A DNA stretch of 64,000 nt from an uncultured Pelagibacteraceae bacterium (GCA_902523895.1 CABZAZ010000004.1:32491-96490); one strand, 5' to 3'; shown: positions 39,830 to 46,924, counted from the first letter of the stretch. A program made the numbers and translations. The notes: generated by a model from the letters alone, not told the origin.

Positions 39830-40654
39830 ATGCCAAAGGAAAAACCAGAATTAAGTGACGCAATGAGAGCTAAAATGAGTAGAAAATTGCCTGTGAAAAA
39901 TCCAATTAAAGGCACAAAATTTACAATTGCGATTTCAAGTGCAAAAGGAGGTGTTGGAAAATCCACCTTTGCAACAAACTTGGCCTTGGCTTTGAAAAAG
40001 GTTGGATGTAAGGTTGGTTTATTAGATGCGGATATTTACGGTCCCTCTATCCCAAAAATGTTGGGGATTGACGAGAAACCAAAAAGTGATGGAGAAAAAT
40101 TAGAACCTATAAATAAGTACGATATTCAGTGTATGTCTATTGGTTTCTTAGCTGATCAACAAACACCTATGATTTGGCGAGGACCAATGGTGACTAGCGC
40201 TATTAGAACTTTTACACAAAAAGTTAATTGGAGAGACTTAGATTTTATAATTATTGATATGCCTCCAGGAACTGGAGACACTCAGCTTACTTTTTCCCAA
40301 GAGATTAAGATGGATGGTGCGATTATAGTTTCTACACGACAGGAAGTTGCTTTATTGGACGTGAAAAGAGGAATAAAAATGTTTGATAAACTAGGAGTTA
40401 AAATTTTAGGCTTGGTAGATAATATGAGTTACTTTGTTGGAGATGATAATAAAAAATATAATATCTTTGGAGAAGGTGGAGTTAAAAATACTGCTGAAGA
40501 GTTTAATAAAGAATTTTTGGGAGAAATTCCAATTAATCCAAAAGTTGGTACATCAGCTGATAAAGGTAAACCGATTGTTGAAGAAGATCCGAATAACCAA
40601 ATATCAAAAATTTATTTAGATTTTGCCAATAAGATTAAATCAACTTATCTTTAA
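39830..40654 (+). CDS. mrp: Mrp/NBP35-family Fe-S cluster carrier ATPase
   Basis: A 274-residue P-loop ATPase with deviant Walker A KGGVGKST (residues ~38-45), [14 protein letters not shown] and [12 protein letters not shown]. It lacks the N-terminal DUF59/MIP18 domain of longer Mrp proteins, and at the position where a CxxC would bind the cluster (after DNMSYF) it reads [12 protein letters not shown] with no Cys. This is common among alphaproteobacterial Mrp proteins as far as I recall. Its end overlaps thyX tail-to-tail by 20 bp. Confidence 0.88.
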   Translation: MPKEKPELSDAMRAKMSRKLPVKNPIKGTKFTIAISSAKGGVGKSTFATNLALALKKVGCKVGLLDADIYGPSIPKMLGIDEKPKSDGEKLEPINKYDIQCMSIGFLADQQTPMIWRGPMVTSAIRTFTQKVNWRDLDFIIIDMPPGTGDTQLTFSQEIKMDGAIIVSTRQEVALLDVKRGIKMFDKLGVKILGLVDNMSYFVGDDNKKYNIFGEGGVKNTAEEFNKEFLGEIPINPKVGTSADKGKPIVEEDPNNQISKIYLDFANKIKSTYL

Positions 40655-41582
40655 GATCAAAAGCTTCCATTAATTCATTCCATTCTCGCTTAGATAAACC
40701 AGAGTCCTCCATAGAAATATTTTCACCTTTGATAAGTTTTTGAATAATAATTTTTCCTTTTGCTGAAACTTCAGTTCCTCCAACTCTATAATCTATAAAA
40801 GCATCATAGGTTATTGGAACCCATTTTTTTAATGTATCAAGCATTATATCTGCATAAACTCTAATTTCATATTGTGCATGATGGTCTGCTCTCAGTCTTA
40901 AAAAGTTCATTAGGTTTAATAAATCTGTTTTCCAATACCATTGAGTGTAAGTGTTTAATGTTAAGTTCATTCTTGCAAGCTCTCTTGCCAAACCTTTTTT
41001 ATCTTCATCAATTTTAGAACCATCGTATCTTTCATTGAGCATTGTTTCATAATTTGCATATGTTCTTTCAGCATCATTTTTTAGAAGTTCTAAAACTTCT
41101 TTAGCTTGCTCACCCTCTAAAATATCTCCCCTACCTTGTCTATTAGATGTTGATTGAGCTGCAAGATTTTCTTGAGTTGGCAAATAAAATTCTTTATCTA
41201 AAATTGAGTATCTTGCAGAATACTCATTCACATTTGCAGTTCTATGTCTTATCCATTGGCGAGCAATAAATATTGGTAGTTTGATATGATATTTAATTTC
41301 ACACATTTCAAAGGGTGTGCTATGCCAATGACGCATTAAATATTTAATTAACCCAGAGTCAGTTGAAACTTGTTTTGTTCCTTTGCCATAAGAAACTCTA
41401 GCTGATTGCACTATTGATGTATCATCTCCCATGTAATCAACAACTCGAACAAATCCGTGGTCTAGCGCTGGTAATGCTTCATAGAGAATTTTTTCTAATT
41501 CTGGAGATGTTACTCTTTTTGTTGAATTATTTTGTGATTGTTGACTTTTAATTTCAGCGGTTTGCTCTTTTGTTAGTTTCAT
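40635..41582 (-). CDS. thyX: FAD-dependent thymidylate synthase ThyX
   Basis: Makes dTMP from dUMP with methylene-THF and NADPH via FAD. The signature [15 protein letters not shown] is intact, as are the substrate-binding regions. The ORF track begins at 41705, but the extra 41 residues read through the tmRNA acceptor segment on the other strand; the ATG at 41582 gives [12 protein letters not shown] and a protein of 315 residues, which I prefer. Confidence 0.92.
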   Translation of the reverse strand: MKLTKEQTAEIKSQQSQNNSTKRVTSPELEKILYEALPALDHGFVRVVDYMGDDTSIVQSARVSYGKGTKQVSTDSGLIKYLMRHWHSTPFEMCEIKYHIKLPIFIARQWIRHRTANVNEYSARYSILDKEFYLPTQENLAAQSTSNRQGRGDILEGEQAKEVLELLKNDAERTYANYETMLNERYDGSKIDEDKKGLARELARMNLTLNTYTQWYWKTDLLNLMNFLRLRADHHAQYEIRVYADIMLDTLKKWVPITYDAFIDYRVGGTEVSAKGKIIIQKLIKGENISMEDSGLSKREWNELMEAFDLKDKLI

Positions 41583-41619
41583 GATTGTTATTGAATCTTT
41601 AGCAATTCCTTTTATATTA

Positions 41620-41885
41620 ATAAAGTTGGATTTCCAACTATGACGATAAACGAATTTCGTAATAACCATTGCGGACGTGGGGGCAGTACCCACCACCTCC
41701 ACCATTTACAACTTATGGGGGTGAACTAGATTCGACGGGTGACTAAAAGCTATTCTTTCGTTCGGAATTGTTCCTCCGTAACGGGCTAATTTATAATTGC
41801 TAACGAAAGTTACGCACTTGCTGCTTAATTAACTTTGTTAATTAAGTAGTCGGGGTCCGGGGCACCTGGCAACAGAACGCCCCTT
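41620..41885 (+). ncRNA. ssrA: circularly permuted two-piece tmRNA (alphaproteobacterial type)
   Basis: The gene order is reversed relative to standard tmRNA. The acceptor piece ends in CACCTCCACCA (CCA at 41702-41704); after a 12-nt intervening segment comes the coding piece at 41717 starting GGGGGTGAACTAGATTCGACGGG. GGGGGUG pairs with CACCUCC to make the acceptor stem. The tag frame follows: GCT AAC GAA AGT TAC GCA CTT GCT GCT TAA (41799-41828) = ANESYALAA. The stop lies in a perfect 10-bp stem (41824-41846). The piece ends in hairpin GGGGC...GCCCC (41859-41883). The T-arm loop is GGCAGTA rather than the canonical TTCRANTC. The 5' limit of the acceptor piece is approximate. Confidence 0.93.
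41859..41883 (+). repeat. att-like hairpin copy C0 (in tmRNA 3' end)
   Basis: GGGGCACCTGGCAACAGAACGCCCC, a 5-bp stem with a 15-nt loop, closing the tmRNA coding piece. The same 25 bases recur perfectly at 42311 and 46936 and in shortened form at 44561 and 45099, all on the same strand. The tmRNA copy is the parent; the others look like duplicated attachment sites. Confidence 0.85.
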
Positions 41886-41941
41886 CTTATTTGTAAATTA
41901 GTTTGCAGAACTAACGTTATTTTAAAAATACAACCTAGTTA

Positions 41942-41960
41942 GACGACTACAGGACGACTA
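41942..41960. repeat. paired box A-L (GACGACTA x2, 11-bp period)
   Basis: GACGACTA-CAG-GACGACTA, two identical 8-mers one helical turn apart. On the minus strand it reads TAGTCGTC twice, related to the TGGTCGG pair on the other side of the small gene at 42000. It may be a recombinase or regulator binding site, or part of the tmRNA transcript tail. Confidence 0.5.
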
Positions 41961-41999
41961 AAATATTTACAAAATAGTTTTAAATTAATAATATTTTTT

Positions 42000-42191
42000 A
42001 TGGCTAAAAAACAAACAAGTGGAAAAGCACATAACAAATTTGCAGGTGTAGCTTTAATTGCATTTGGATTATTTTTATTTGTTATAGGATTAATGAGTGT
42101 TGGTGTAAGTTTTGGAACTCATTACGTTATTGGATCAATAGTAATTGGTATAATAATGGTAGTTCTAGGTGCAATTTTATTTAGAAAATAA
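42000..42191 (+). CDS. small two-TM membrane protein next to tmRNA
   Basis: A 63-residue protein: short basic N-terminus, then two hydrophobic helices (about residues 14-34 and 41-60) separated by a Gly-Val-Ser turn. No recognised family. It is the only gene of the first module between tmRNA hairpin C0 and copy C1, and is flanked by paired boxes. The AT-rich stretch before its ATG has no clear ribosome binding site. Confidence 0.6.
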   Translation: MAKKQTSGKAHNKFAGVALIAFGLFLFVIGLMSVGVSFGTHYVIGSIVIGIIMVVLGAILFRK

Positions 42192-42220
42192 TTTCAAAAT
42201 AAATTAGTGACGACTCAATT

Positions 42221-42239
42221 TTGGTCGGCATTTGGTCGG
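42221..42239. repeat. paired box A-R (TTGGTCGG x2, 11-bp period)
   Basis: TTGGTCGG-CAT-TTGGTCGG, again two 8-mers with a 3-bp spacer, just after the small membrane gene; GACGACTC lies 5 bp before. Same geometry as boxes at 41942, 45176 and 46860. Confidence 0.5.
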
Positions 42240-42299
42240 AATTATTCTATAATTTACTTAATTTGATTATTACTGAGTGTTGCAATATAAGGATTATTG

Positions 42300-42335
42300 A
42301 AACAAAGTTCGGGGCACCTGGCAACAGAACGCCCC
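42300..42335 (+). repeat. att-like hairpin copy C1
   Basis: Contains the 25-nt tmRNA hairpin exactly, preceded by AAACAAAGTTC. The whole 36-nt stretch is identical to copy C4 at 46925-46960. It closes module A (small membrane gene). Confidence 0.85.
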
Positions 42336-42381
42336 TTTCCAAAGTTTACCGTTGTCCCTAGTCGATTTCCAAAAAAACTTA

Positions 42382-42413
42382 CATTGAAGTTTGCATTGAA
42401 GTTACATTGAAGT
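42382..42413. repeat. three CATTGAAGT repeats
   Basis: CATTGAAGT at 42382, 42394 and 42405, spaced 12 and 11 bp, like iterons on one face of the helix. Related copies lie at 43006, 43818, 44454, 44499, 44511, 45037 and 45049. They sit between hairpin C1 and the stop of the next minus-strand gene. Confidence 0.6.
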
Positions 42414-42425
42414 CAGAAAACAAAA

Positions 42426-43001
42426 TTATCTTCTCTTATATTTAAAACCTGCAACTTTCGCAGCAAGTCTGTTAATTGGGGTAGGTTTAGAATTCGTTGA
42501 TCTAAGTAATTGAAAACTACCTTTTACATTGGCAGGTTTAATTTGACTTGAGCGTCTAGTTCCTCTTGGTCTAGGTTTTTGTTTAATTTTGATTTTTTTT
42601 CTTTTAGGTTTATTTTTTGTGTATTTTTTTAACTCATTAATTATTTTTTCTCTTTCATTTTGTAATTTTGAAGTTTTTTTAAGAAATAATTGATCAATTT
42701 TTGATTTTAATGATTTTATTTTTTTATTGATTTCATCCAAGTTTTTATAAAAGGGGTCTTTTTTGTAAAGAGTTCTTAAACTGGTGGGTGATTTAGAGAT
42801 AGGGAGTTTTCGTGTTTTAATTTTATTTAAAATTAAATCCTTTTTAGTAATTAATTTCTTTCTTCTTATTTCAAATAAATCATTAAATTTTAATCTTACT
42901 TTTTTAATTTTAATATTTAATTCTGATAATTCTTTATTTAATTTAGGAATTTTTGATTTATCAATCATTAAATTAATTGCTAATTTCGATTTTAAACTCA
43001 A
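42426..43001 (-). CDS. lysine-rich helical protein of unknown function
   Basis: Up to 191 residues, strongly basic and predicted helical with coiled-coil stretches (residues ~15-130), then a basic low-complexity segment (KRKKIKIKQKPRPRG) and a tail rich in Arg, Ser and Lys. This composition suggests binding to nucleic acid. The track start is TTG at 43001, inside the 64-nt repeat; ATG at 42968 (180 residues) is an alternative. No family recognised. One of three genes in module B. Confidence 0.55.
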   Translation of the reverse strand: MSLKSKLAINLMIDKSKIPKLNKELSELNIKIKKVRLKFNDLFEIRRKKLITKKDLILNKIKTRKLPISKSPTSLRTLYKKDPFYKNLDEINKKIKSLKSKIDQLFLKKTSKLQNEREKIINELKKYTKNKPKRKKIKIKQKPRPRGTRRSSQIKPANVKGSFQLLRSTNSKPTPINRLAAKVAGFKYKRR

Positions 43002-43060
43002 TCCTTAATGAAGTCTAGAAACAAGATTAAACCGTTATACGCGCAGATACGTCTATAACA
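42997..43060 (-). repeat. 64-nt leader repeat, copy 1
   Basis: CTCAATCC...TCTATAACA, 64 bases matching 43809-43872 at 60 positions by eye. It lies immediately upstream of the minus-strand gene ending at 42426, in the position of a promoter or 5' leader. Contains one TAATGAAGT element. Confidence 0.85.
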
Positions 43061-43087
43061 TAGTTTATTATGTGATAAGAAATTAAA

Positions 43088-43792
43088 CTATTTCATTCTG
43101 TTTCTTCTCTTGATTACAAAATCTACATTATTATTAATATATTGATTATATTCTTTTAAATTTTTTGGCAGAGGTCTTTGGGGGAATTTATCATCAAAAT
43201 CAAGAAAAAATTTTATTTCTGTAAAGTTCGTATTTACTAAATCCTGAAGAAAGAAAAATTCGACATAATGACGAAAATCTTCAAATAATAAAAAAAAACT
43301 TTTATATCTTTCTAAAGTCTCTTTTAAGGGACTTTCAATATCTAAATAATATCTTCTTATACATTCAAGTGTTAAATCAAACCTATCAACAATTCTTTTA
43401 TTCCAACCCCTCTCTCCATTTATGGTTAATTTTTTCTTTCCATTTATTATTATTTTATTTGAGGGAAAGATTATAAAACCTCCTATTGAGTAAAGTATTT
43501 CTAGTATCTCCCCTTTACGTTTTTCACTTATTTGGTCAGTAATTTCTTTCATATCCTTTCTATTAATGAATGAAACTCCAATCCCATCACTAGACAACGA
43601 AAACTCCCCTAAAGATGATTTATGAAACAAATATTTGTTTGGTTCCTTATCGGATAATTCAAACTTTTGACCATTTGGTAAATCCTTTGACCATAAGTAT
43701 TTATGATAGGACAATAATTTTTTACTTTCTTTATCTGGATCTGCTTTAGGTTTTACATCCTTCCTAAAGTCAAACGTATTGTCTATTAACAT
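43088..43792 (-). CDS. unknown protein in tmRNA-linked module
   Basis: A 234-residue soluble protein, mixed alpha/beta, rich in Lys, Phe and Arg. Features by eye: an N-terminal DNTFDFRKD segment, a central strand-rich part (SLGEFSLSSDGIGVSF), and an aromatic helical C-terminal half (SFFLLFEDFRHYVEFFFLQ). ATG at 43792 follows the second copy of the 64-nt leader. I recognise no family. Confidence 0.6.
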   Translation of the reverse strand: MLIDNTFDFRKDVKPKADPDKESKKLLSYHKYLWSKDLPNGQKFELSDKEPNKYLFHKSSLGEFSLSSDGIGVSFINRKDMKEITDQISEKRKGEILEILYSIGGFIIFPSNKIIINGKKKLTINGERGWNKRIVDRFDLTLECIRRYYLDIESPLKETLERYKSFFLLFEDFRHYVEFFFLQDLVNTNFTEIKFFLDFDDKFPQRPLPKNLKEYNQYINNNVDFVIKRRNRMK

Positions 43793-43808
43793 AATTCAAA
43801 AACTTAAT

Positions 43809-43872
43809 CTCAATCCTCAATGAAGTCTAGAAACAAGATTAAACCGTTATACGCACAGATGCATCTATAACA
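43809..43872 (-). repeat. 64-nt leader repeat, copy 2
   Basis: Second copy of the 64-nt repeat (four mismatches to copy 1), 16 bp upstream of the ATG of the gene at 43088-43792. A shorter, diverged relative (CAATGAAGTCGAGAAACAAGG) lies at 44454, upstream of the third gene, so each gene in this module has its own version. Confidence 0.85.
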
Positions 43873-43873
43873 A

Positions 43874-44428
43874 TCACTGTATTCTATCTTTAATTTCAAA
43901 TTTATTAAAATAAATATATTTTAACTCTTCCCTAAAAATTTTACCTATATCAGTGAGATTTACATTAATTCTATTTCCTGGTCGTATCATCAATATGTGT
44001 GGTTGGAAATGATTAGAACCAAAAGCATTTTTCTTATCACTTGTTTTGTGCCGTCTATTCCTTAAAACACGCTCATTTTCATATTTATAAAATGATCTTC
44101 TAAGTTGAAGTAATCTCGGCATTGCAATATTTCTTCTTGTTAATCTTATTCCTACGGGACTTTTGTTAACATTTATATTTTTTCTTGGGTTCTCTCCTCC
44201 TGGTGCTAAAACCATAAACCTAGTCTCTTTTACATCCGCCTTAATGATTTCATAACTTTTACTTCGCTTGACGTCAATTAATCTCCTCCTGCTATGATAA
44301 ATTGTTAAATGCATCCTTCGTTGTATGTGTTCCTCATCTACACCACATTTATATTTTAGAACATCAGAGATTTCCTTTTCACTCTCTCTATCAATCCATA
44401 ATAATGAATATAAACTATACCTTGTCAT
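43874..44428 (-). CDS. unknown protein with possible 2H phosphoesterase motifs
   Basis: A 184-residue protein. Two His-containing motifs, MHLTIYHSRR (about residue 40) and PHILMIRPG (about residue 148), resemble the paired HxT/S motifs of 2H phosphoesterases (LigT/cyclic phosphodiesterase superfamily), though the second has Leu in place of Thr/Ser. Between them is a conserved-looking TRFMVLAPGGENPR stretch and a basic helix. If real, the substrate could be a cyclic or 2',5'-linked nucleotide. The assignment is weak and based on motifs only. Confidence 0.5.
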   Translation of the reverse strand: MTRYSLYSLLWIDRESEKEISDVLKYKCGVDEEHIQRRMHLTIYHSRRRLIDVKRSKSYEIIKADVKETRFMVLAPGGENPRKNINVNKSPVGIRLTRRNIAMPRLLQLRRSFYKYENERVLRNRRHKTSDKKNAFGSNHFQPHILMIRPGNRINVNLTDIGKIFREELKYIYFNKFEIKDRIQ

Positions 44429-44453
44429 GATGAATAAATTTAACCCTGATTTA

Positions 44454-44519
44454 CAATGAAGTCGAGAAACAAGGTTGCTGCCATAAACGCTGAACTTACA
44501 TTGAAGTTTACATTGAAGT
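44454..44519. repeat. third leader relative plus two CATTGAAGT repeats
   Basis: CAATGAAGTCGAGAAACAAGG at 44454 resembles the core of the 64-nt leader; CATTGAAGT follows at 44499 and 44511 (12-bp spacing). The block lies upstream of the minus-strand gene starting at 44428. Confidence 0.6.
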
Positions 44520-44560
44520 GTTTCAAAAAGTCTTTATTTTCTGTTATTATTTAAATTATA

Positions 44561-44580
44561 GGGGGAAACAGAACGCCCCC
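44561..44580 (+). repeat. att-like hairpin copy C2 (shortened)
   Basis: GGGGGAAACAGAACGCCCCC keeps the right half of the tmRNA hairpin (AACAGAACGCCCC) but lacks the CACCTGGC part. It separates module B from module C. Followed by ATCAACATAAAT, also found after copy C3. Confidence 0.7.
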
Positions 44581-44586
44581 TGTAAA

Positions 44587-44964
44587 TCAACATAAATCTT
44601 CTAATAAAGAATAGTCAACACTTTCTGGTACTGGATATTTCCAATTTTTATTTGCAGACTCTTGTTGATCAGAATCACCTGTTCCTTTCCTTCCAGTGTA
44701 AAACACATAGGTAAGAGTTTTAATTTTTTTTATTTTGCAATCACCTTGAATATAGACTTTTACAGAATAAAAATTGCTATCTAGTATTGGTTTTGGATAA
44801 TCATTCATCTTCCAAAAAAATATATATCCTGACTCTTTCCGGACGGTATCTGTTTCTACAAAATATTCACCATCTGTTGCATTTCCAAATTTTTTCCAGT
44901 CAGCAAAAACAGAATTACAAAAAATTAGAGCAATAGAAATAATTAAAAAAAATATTTTTTTCAT
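44587..44964 (-). CDS. small secreted protein, surface-adhesin E-like
   Basis: About 125 residues from the ATG at 44964, with a signal peptide (MKKIFFLIISIALIFCNSVFA) and a mature part of strands with the pattern DGEYFVETDTVRKESGYIFFW, MNDYPKP, QGDCKIKKIKTLTYVFY. This resembles the adhesin-E type domain (PF16747) by pattern; two Cys are kept. The track start at 45003 adds a hydrophobic leader without function. Only gene of module C, between hairpins C2 and C3. Confidence 0.68.
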   Translation of the reverse strand: MKKIFFLIISIALIFCNSVFADWKKFGNATDGEYFVETDTVRKESGYIFFWKMNDYPKPILDSNFYSVKVYIQGDCKIKKIKTLTYVFYTGRKGTGDSDQQESANKNWKYPVPESVDYSLLEDLC

Positions 44965-45036
44965 AATTAATTTTACTAAATTTACAACGAAGAACCAGAG
45001 CAAAAAAACAACTGAAAAGAAAATAAGTCATTCTGG

Positions 45037-45057
45037 CAATGAAGTTTGCAATGAAGT
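45037..45057. repeat. two CAATGAAGT repeats
   Basis: CAATGAAGT at 45037 and 45049 (12-bp spacing), upstream of the minus-strand secreted-protein gene, about 40 bp before hairpin C3. The order repeat pair, ~45 bp, hairpin is the same as at 44499-44580. Confidence 0.6.
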
Positions 45058-45098
45058 GTTTTGATAAAACAAACAAATATGCTATTTTCTTATCTAAT

Positions 45099-45118
45099 GC
45101 CGGGCAACAGAACGCCCC
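45099..45118 (+). repeat. att-like hairpin copy C3 (shortened)
   Basis: GCCGGGCAACAGAACGCCCC retains GGCAACAGAACGCCCC of the tmRNA hairpin. About 50 bp further on, AAAATGCAACTTAG resembles AAAATACAACCTAG found downstream of the tmRNA itself at 41925-41940, so this copy seems to carry tmRNA downstream flank too. Confidence 0.7.
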
Positions 45119-45175
45119 TTCCTATTTTAAAATAAATTTTGATTATCAACATAAATTTGAAAATGCAACTTAGGG

Positions 45176-45194
45176 GCTCGGCCTGTATTCGGCC
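45176..45194. repeat. paired box D-L (TCGGCC x2, 11-bp period)
   Basis: GCTCGGCC-TGT-ATTCGGCC, same 8-3-8 geometry as boxes flanking module A. Located 12 bp before the stop of the protease gene (on its left). Confidence 0.5.
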
Positions 45195-45206
45195 AAATAA
45201 TAATAA

Positions 45207-46814
45207 TTAATTACAAAAAATATAAAGGACTGAATTTTCTAAAATTGTGTTTAAATTTTTACCTCTATATCTTTTTGATATCTTTTGAGTATCTATTTTA
45301 TTTGCATATAAAAAATCTCTAACTTGGCTAACTTTCACTCCAAAATTTATACCCTCAGTAATTTCATTTCTCAAAATAGAAACTGCTACAGCTGCAAGTT
45401 CACCATTCTTACTATCTACAATAGGTCCACCACTATTTCCAAAATTAAGAGCAGCATCAATTTGTATTTGTGCACTATTATCCTCTAATCCCTTGAGAGA
45501 ACTAATAATTCCTGACGTAAATTTTAAGTCATCACTTAAGGCTTTACCTCCTGGGTATCCTGCAGCAATTATTGATTGAAGTTTTTTTATTGGCTTATTT
45601 GTTATTTTTATAAAATATTTATTATTTAAGTTTACTTTTAGCAAAGCGAGATCTAGCTGCTTATCTTTTGCAATTAATTTAGCTTTAATTTCCTTATTAT
45701 TATAAATAATTTTTTGCTTATTTTGGCAAGACGCAATTACATGATAATTGGTAATAATATGACCTTTATCATCAACAAAAAAACCTGTGCCAGAAGATGA
45801 AATTTTTTGCTTATTTGAAAATTGTAAATCATCTTCATCAGTAGCCTCAGGCCATAGTCTTTTCATTGTTTCTTCTGTATCTCCAAAATTTGCTCTTGTT
45901 ACTATAAGATTATTATTTTTTACAAATGCATTTTGAGTTTGTTCCTCATGGGCGAATGAATAACTCCCATCCTCTGAAGGAACTATGTAAACACCTTTGC
46001 AATTTAATTTGAATTTATTTTTAACTTTTGTTGGAATTAAAGCGCCACCCTTTGTGCCGTTACACAAATGATAATCTATATTTTGATTAGCATTTTGTTC
46101 TCCCAATAAACCATCAAAAAAAGAGTCAACTGCACCTTTTTGAATTTTCCATTGATTTTTTGCAATGACATCAATGTCGTACATTTGATAAACTGAACCC
46201 TCTTTTACGATTCCTAAAATTGACCATTGTCCCCAATGCCATATTCCCTCCAATCCTTTTGGAGATTTTTTATCAAAAAATTTATGTATAAATTCATTTC
46301 TAGATTTAGGATAAATAGGATCTGAATTCCAATATTTACCTTTATTAGTTTTTAAAATTTTAACCGGATAATTTGACATTGAACTATTTCTAATATTTTC
46401 TTTTAGGATTTTTTCTACTTCGGGGATCCAGGTATTAATGTAATATTCCTTATCATATTCAAAACCATAAACTGTAAAGGGATGTTTATACTTGGGTTTC
46501 TTTTTTTTTTTTTTAATCTTATCTATTTTACTTGTTGATTTTTTAACCTTATTAAACTTCTTCTTCTTTTTTGAGCTAGACTTTCTTTTTTTTGGTTTTA
46601 TTATTTTTTTAGAATCTTTAATTTTCTCAGAACTTCCCAAAATTAATAAATTACCATCCTCTGATCTTCTCCAATCCTTACTTTTAAAAAACTTATCAAA
46701 TGAACCGTAGCTATCTTGATCTAACCAACCTAATTCATTCCAGCGTCTACGCGCAACATCTACAGCTTTTTCTTTGACATTGAACCTTGGGTCGTTTTTC
46801 CAATCTTCACTCAT
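45207..46814 (-). CDS. trypsin-like serine protease with unknown N-terminal region
   Basis: About 535 residues. The C-terminal domain (from about residue 340, numbering from the track start) is an HtrA/trypsin-like protease with triad H361 (TNYHVIAS), D391 (LDLALLK) and S464 (NFGNSGGPI); no PDZ domain follows. Before it lie an N-terminal helical segment, a lysine-rich linker (about 72-114) and a 200-residue domain with Trp-rich strands (IWHWGQWSILG) of no recognised family. No signal peptide is visible. The track start is TTG at 46823; I prefer ATG at 46814. Sole gene of module D. Confidence 0.82.
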   Translation of the reverse strand: MSEDWKNDPRFNVKEKAVDVARRRWNELGWLDQDSYGSFDKFFKSKDWRRSEDGNLLILGSSEKIKDSKKIIKPKKRKSSSKKKKKFNKVKKSTSKIDKIKKKKKKPKYKHPFTVYGFEYDKEYYINTWIPEVEKILKENIRNSSMSNYPVKILKTNKGKYWNSDPIYPKSRNEFIHKFFDKKSPKGLEGIWHWGQWSILGIVKEGSVYQMYDIDVIAKNQWKIQKGAVDSFFDGLLGEQNANQNIDYHLCNGTKGGALIPTKVKNKFKLNCKGVYIVPSEDGSYSFAHEEQTQNAFVKNNNLIVTRANFGDTEETMKRLWPEATDEDDLQFSNKQKISSSGTGFFVDDKGHIITNYHVIASCQNKQKIIYNNKEIKAKLIAKDKQLDLALLKVNLNNKYFIKITNKPIKKLQSIIAAGYPGGKALSDDLKFTSGIISSLKGLEDNSAQIQIDAALNFGNSGGPIVDSKNGELAAVAVSILRNEITEGINFGVKVSQVRDFLYANKIDTQKISKRYRGKNLNTILENSVLYIFCN

Positions 46815-46859
46815 ATCAAACAATTATCAAATATTATTAATTCATTCGAGTCGATTTTT

Positions 46860-46878
46860 ATTCGGCCTTGACTCGGCT
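46860..46878. repeat. paired box D-R (TCGGC x2, 11-bp period)
   Basis: ATTCGGCC-TTG-ACTCGGCT to the right of the protease gene; ATTCGGCC is shared with box D-L, so the protease gene is bracketed by the same octamer in direct orientation. A CGAGTC/GACTCG inverted pair surrounds it. Confidence 0.5.
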
Positions 46879-46924
46879 TGATAAGTAAAATTAGTGTGAT
46901 TTTGTAAAATAATTGACTATAATC

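Noticed and set aside
41583-41705. The N-terminal extension of thyX in the ORF track
   Set aside because: It reads the tmRNA acceptor piece in antisense; ThyX homology begins after the internal ATG at 41582.
42311-42335. Reading the GGGGC/GCCCC hairpin copies simply as intrinsic terminators
   Set aside because: The stem is only 5 bp with a 15-nt loop and no T run follows; the loop sequence itself is copied exactly from tmRNA, which a terminator would not need.
42382-45057. CRISPR array in the accessory region
   Set aside because: Repeats are only 9 bp, spacers are not uniform, and no cas gene is present.
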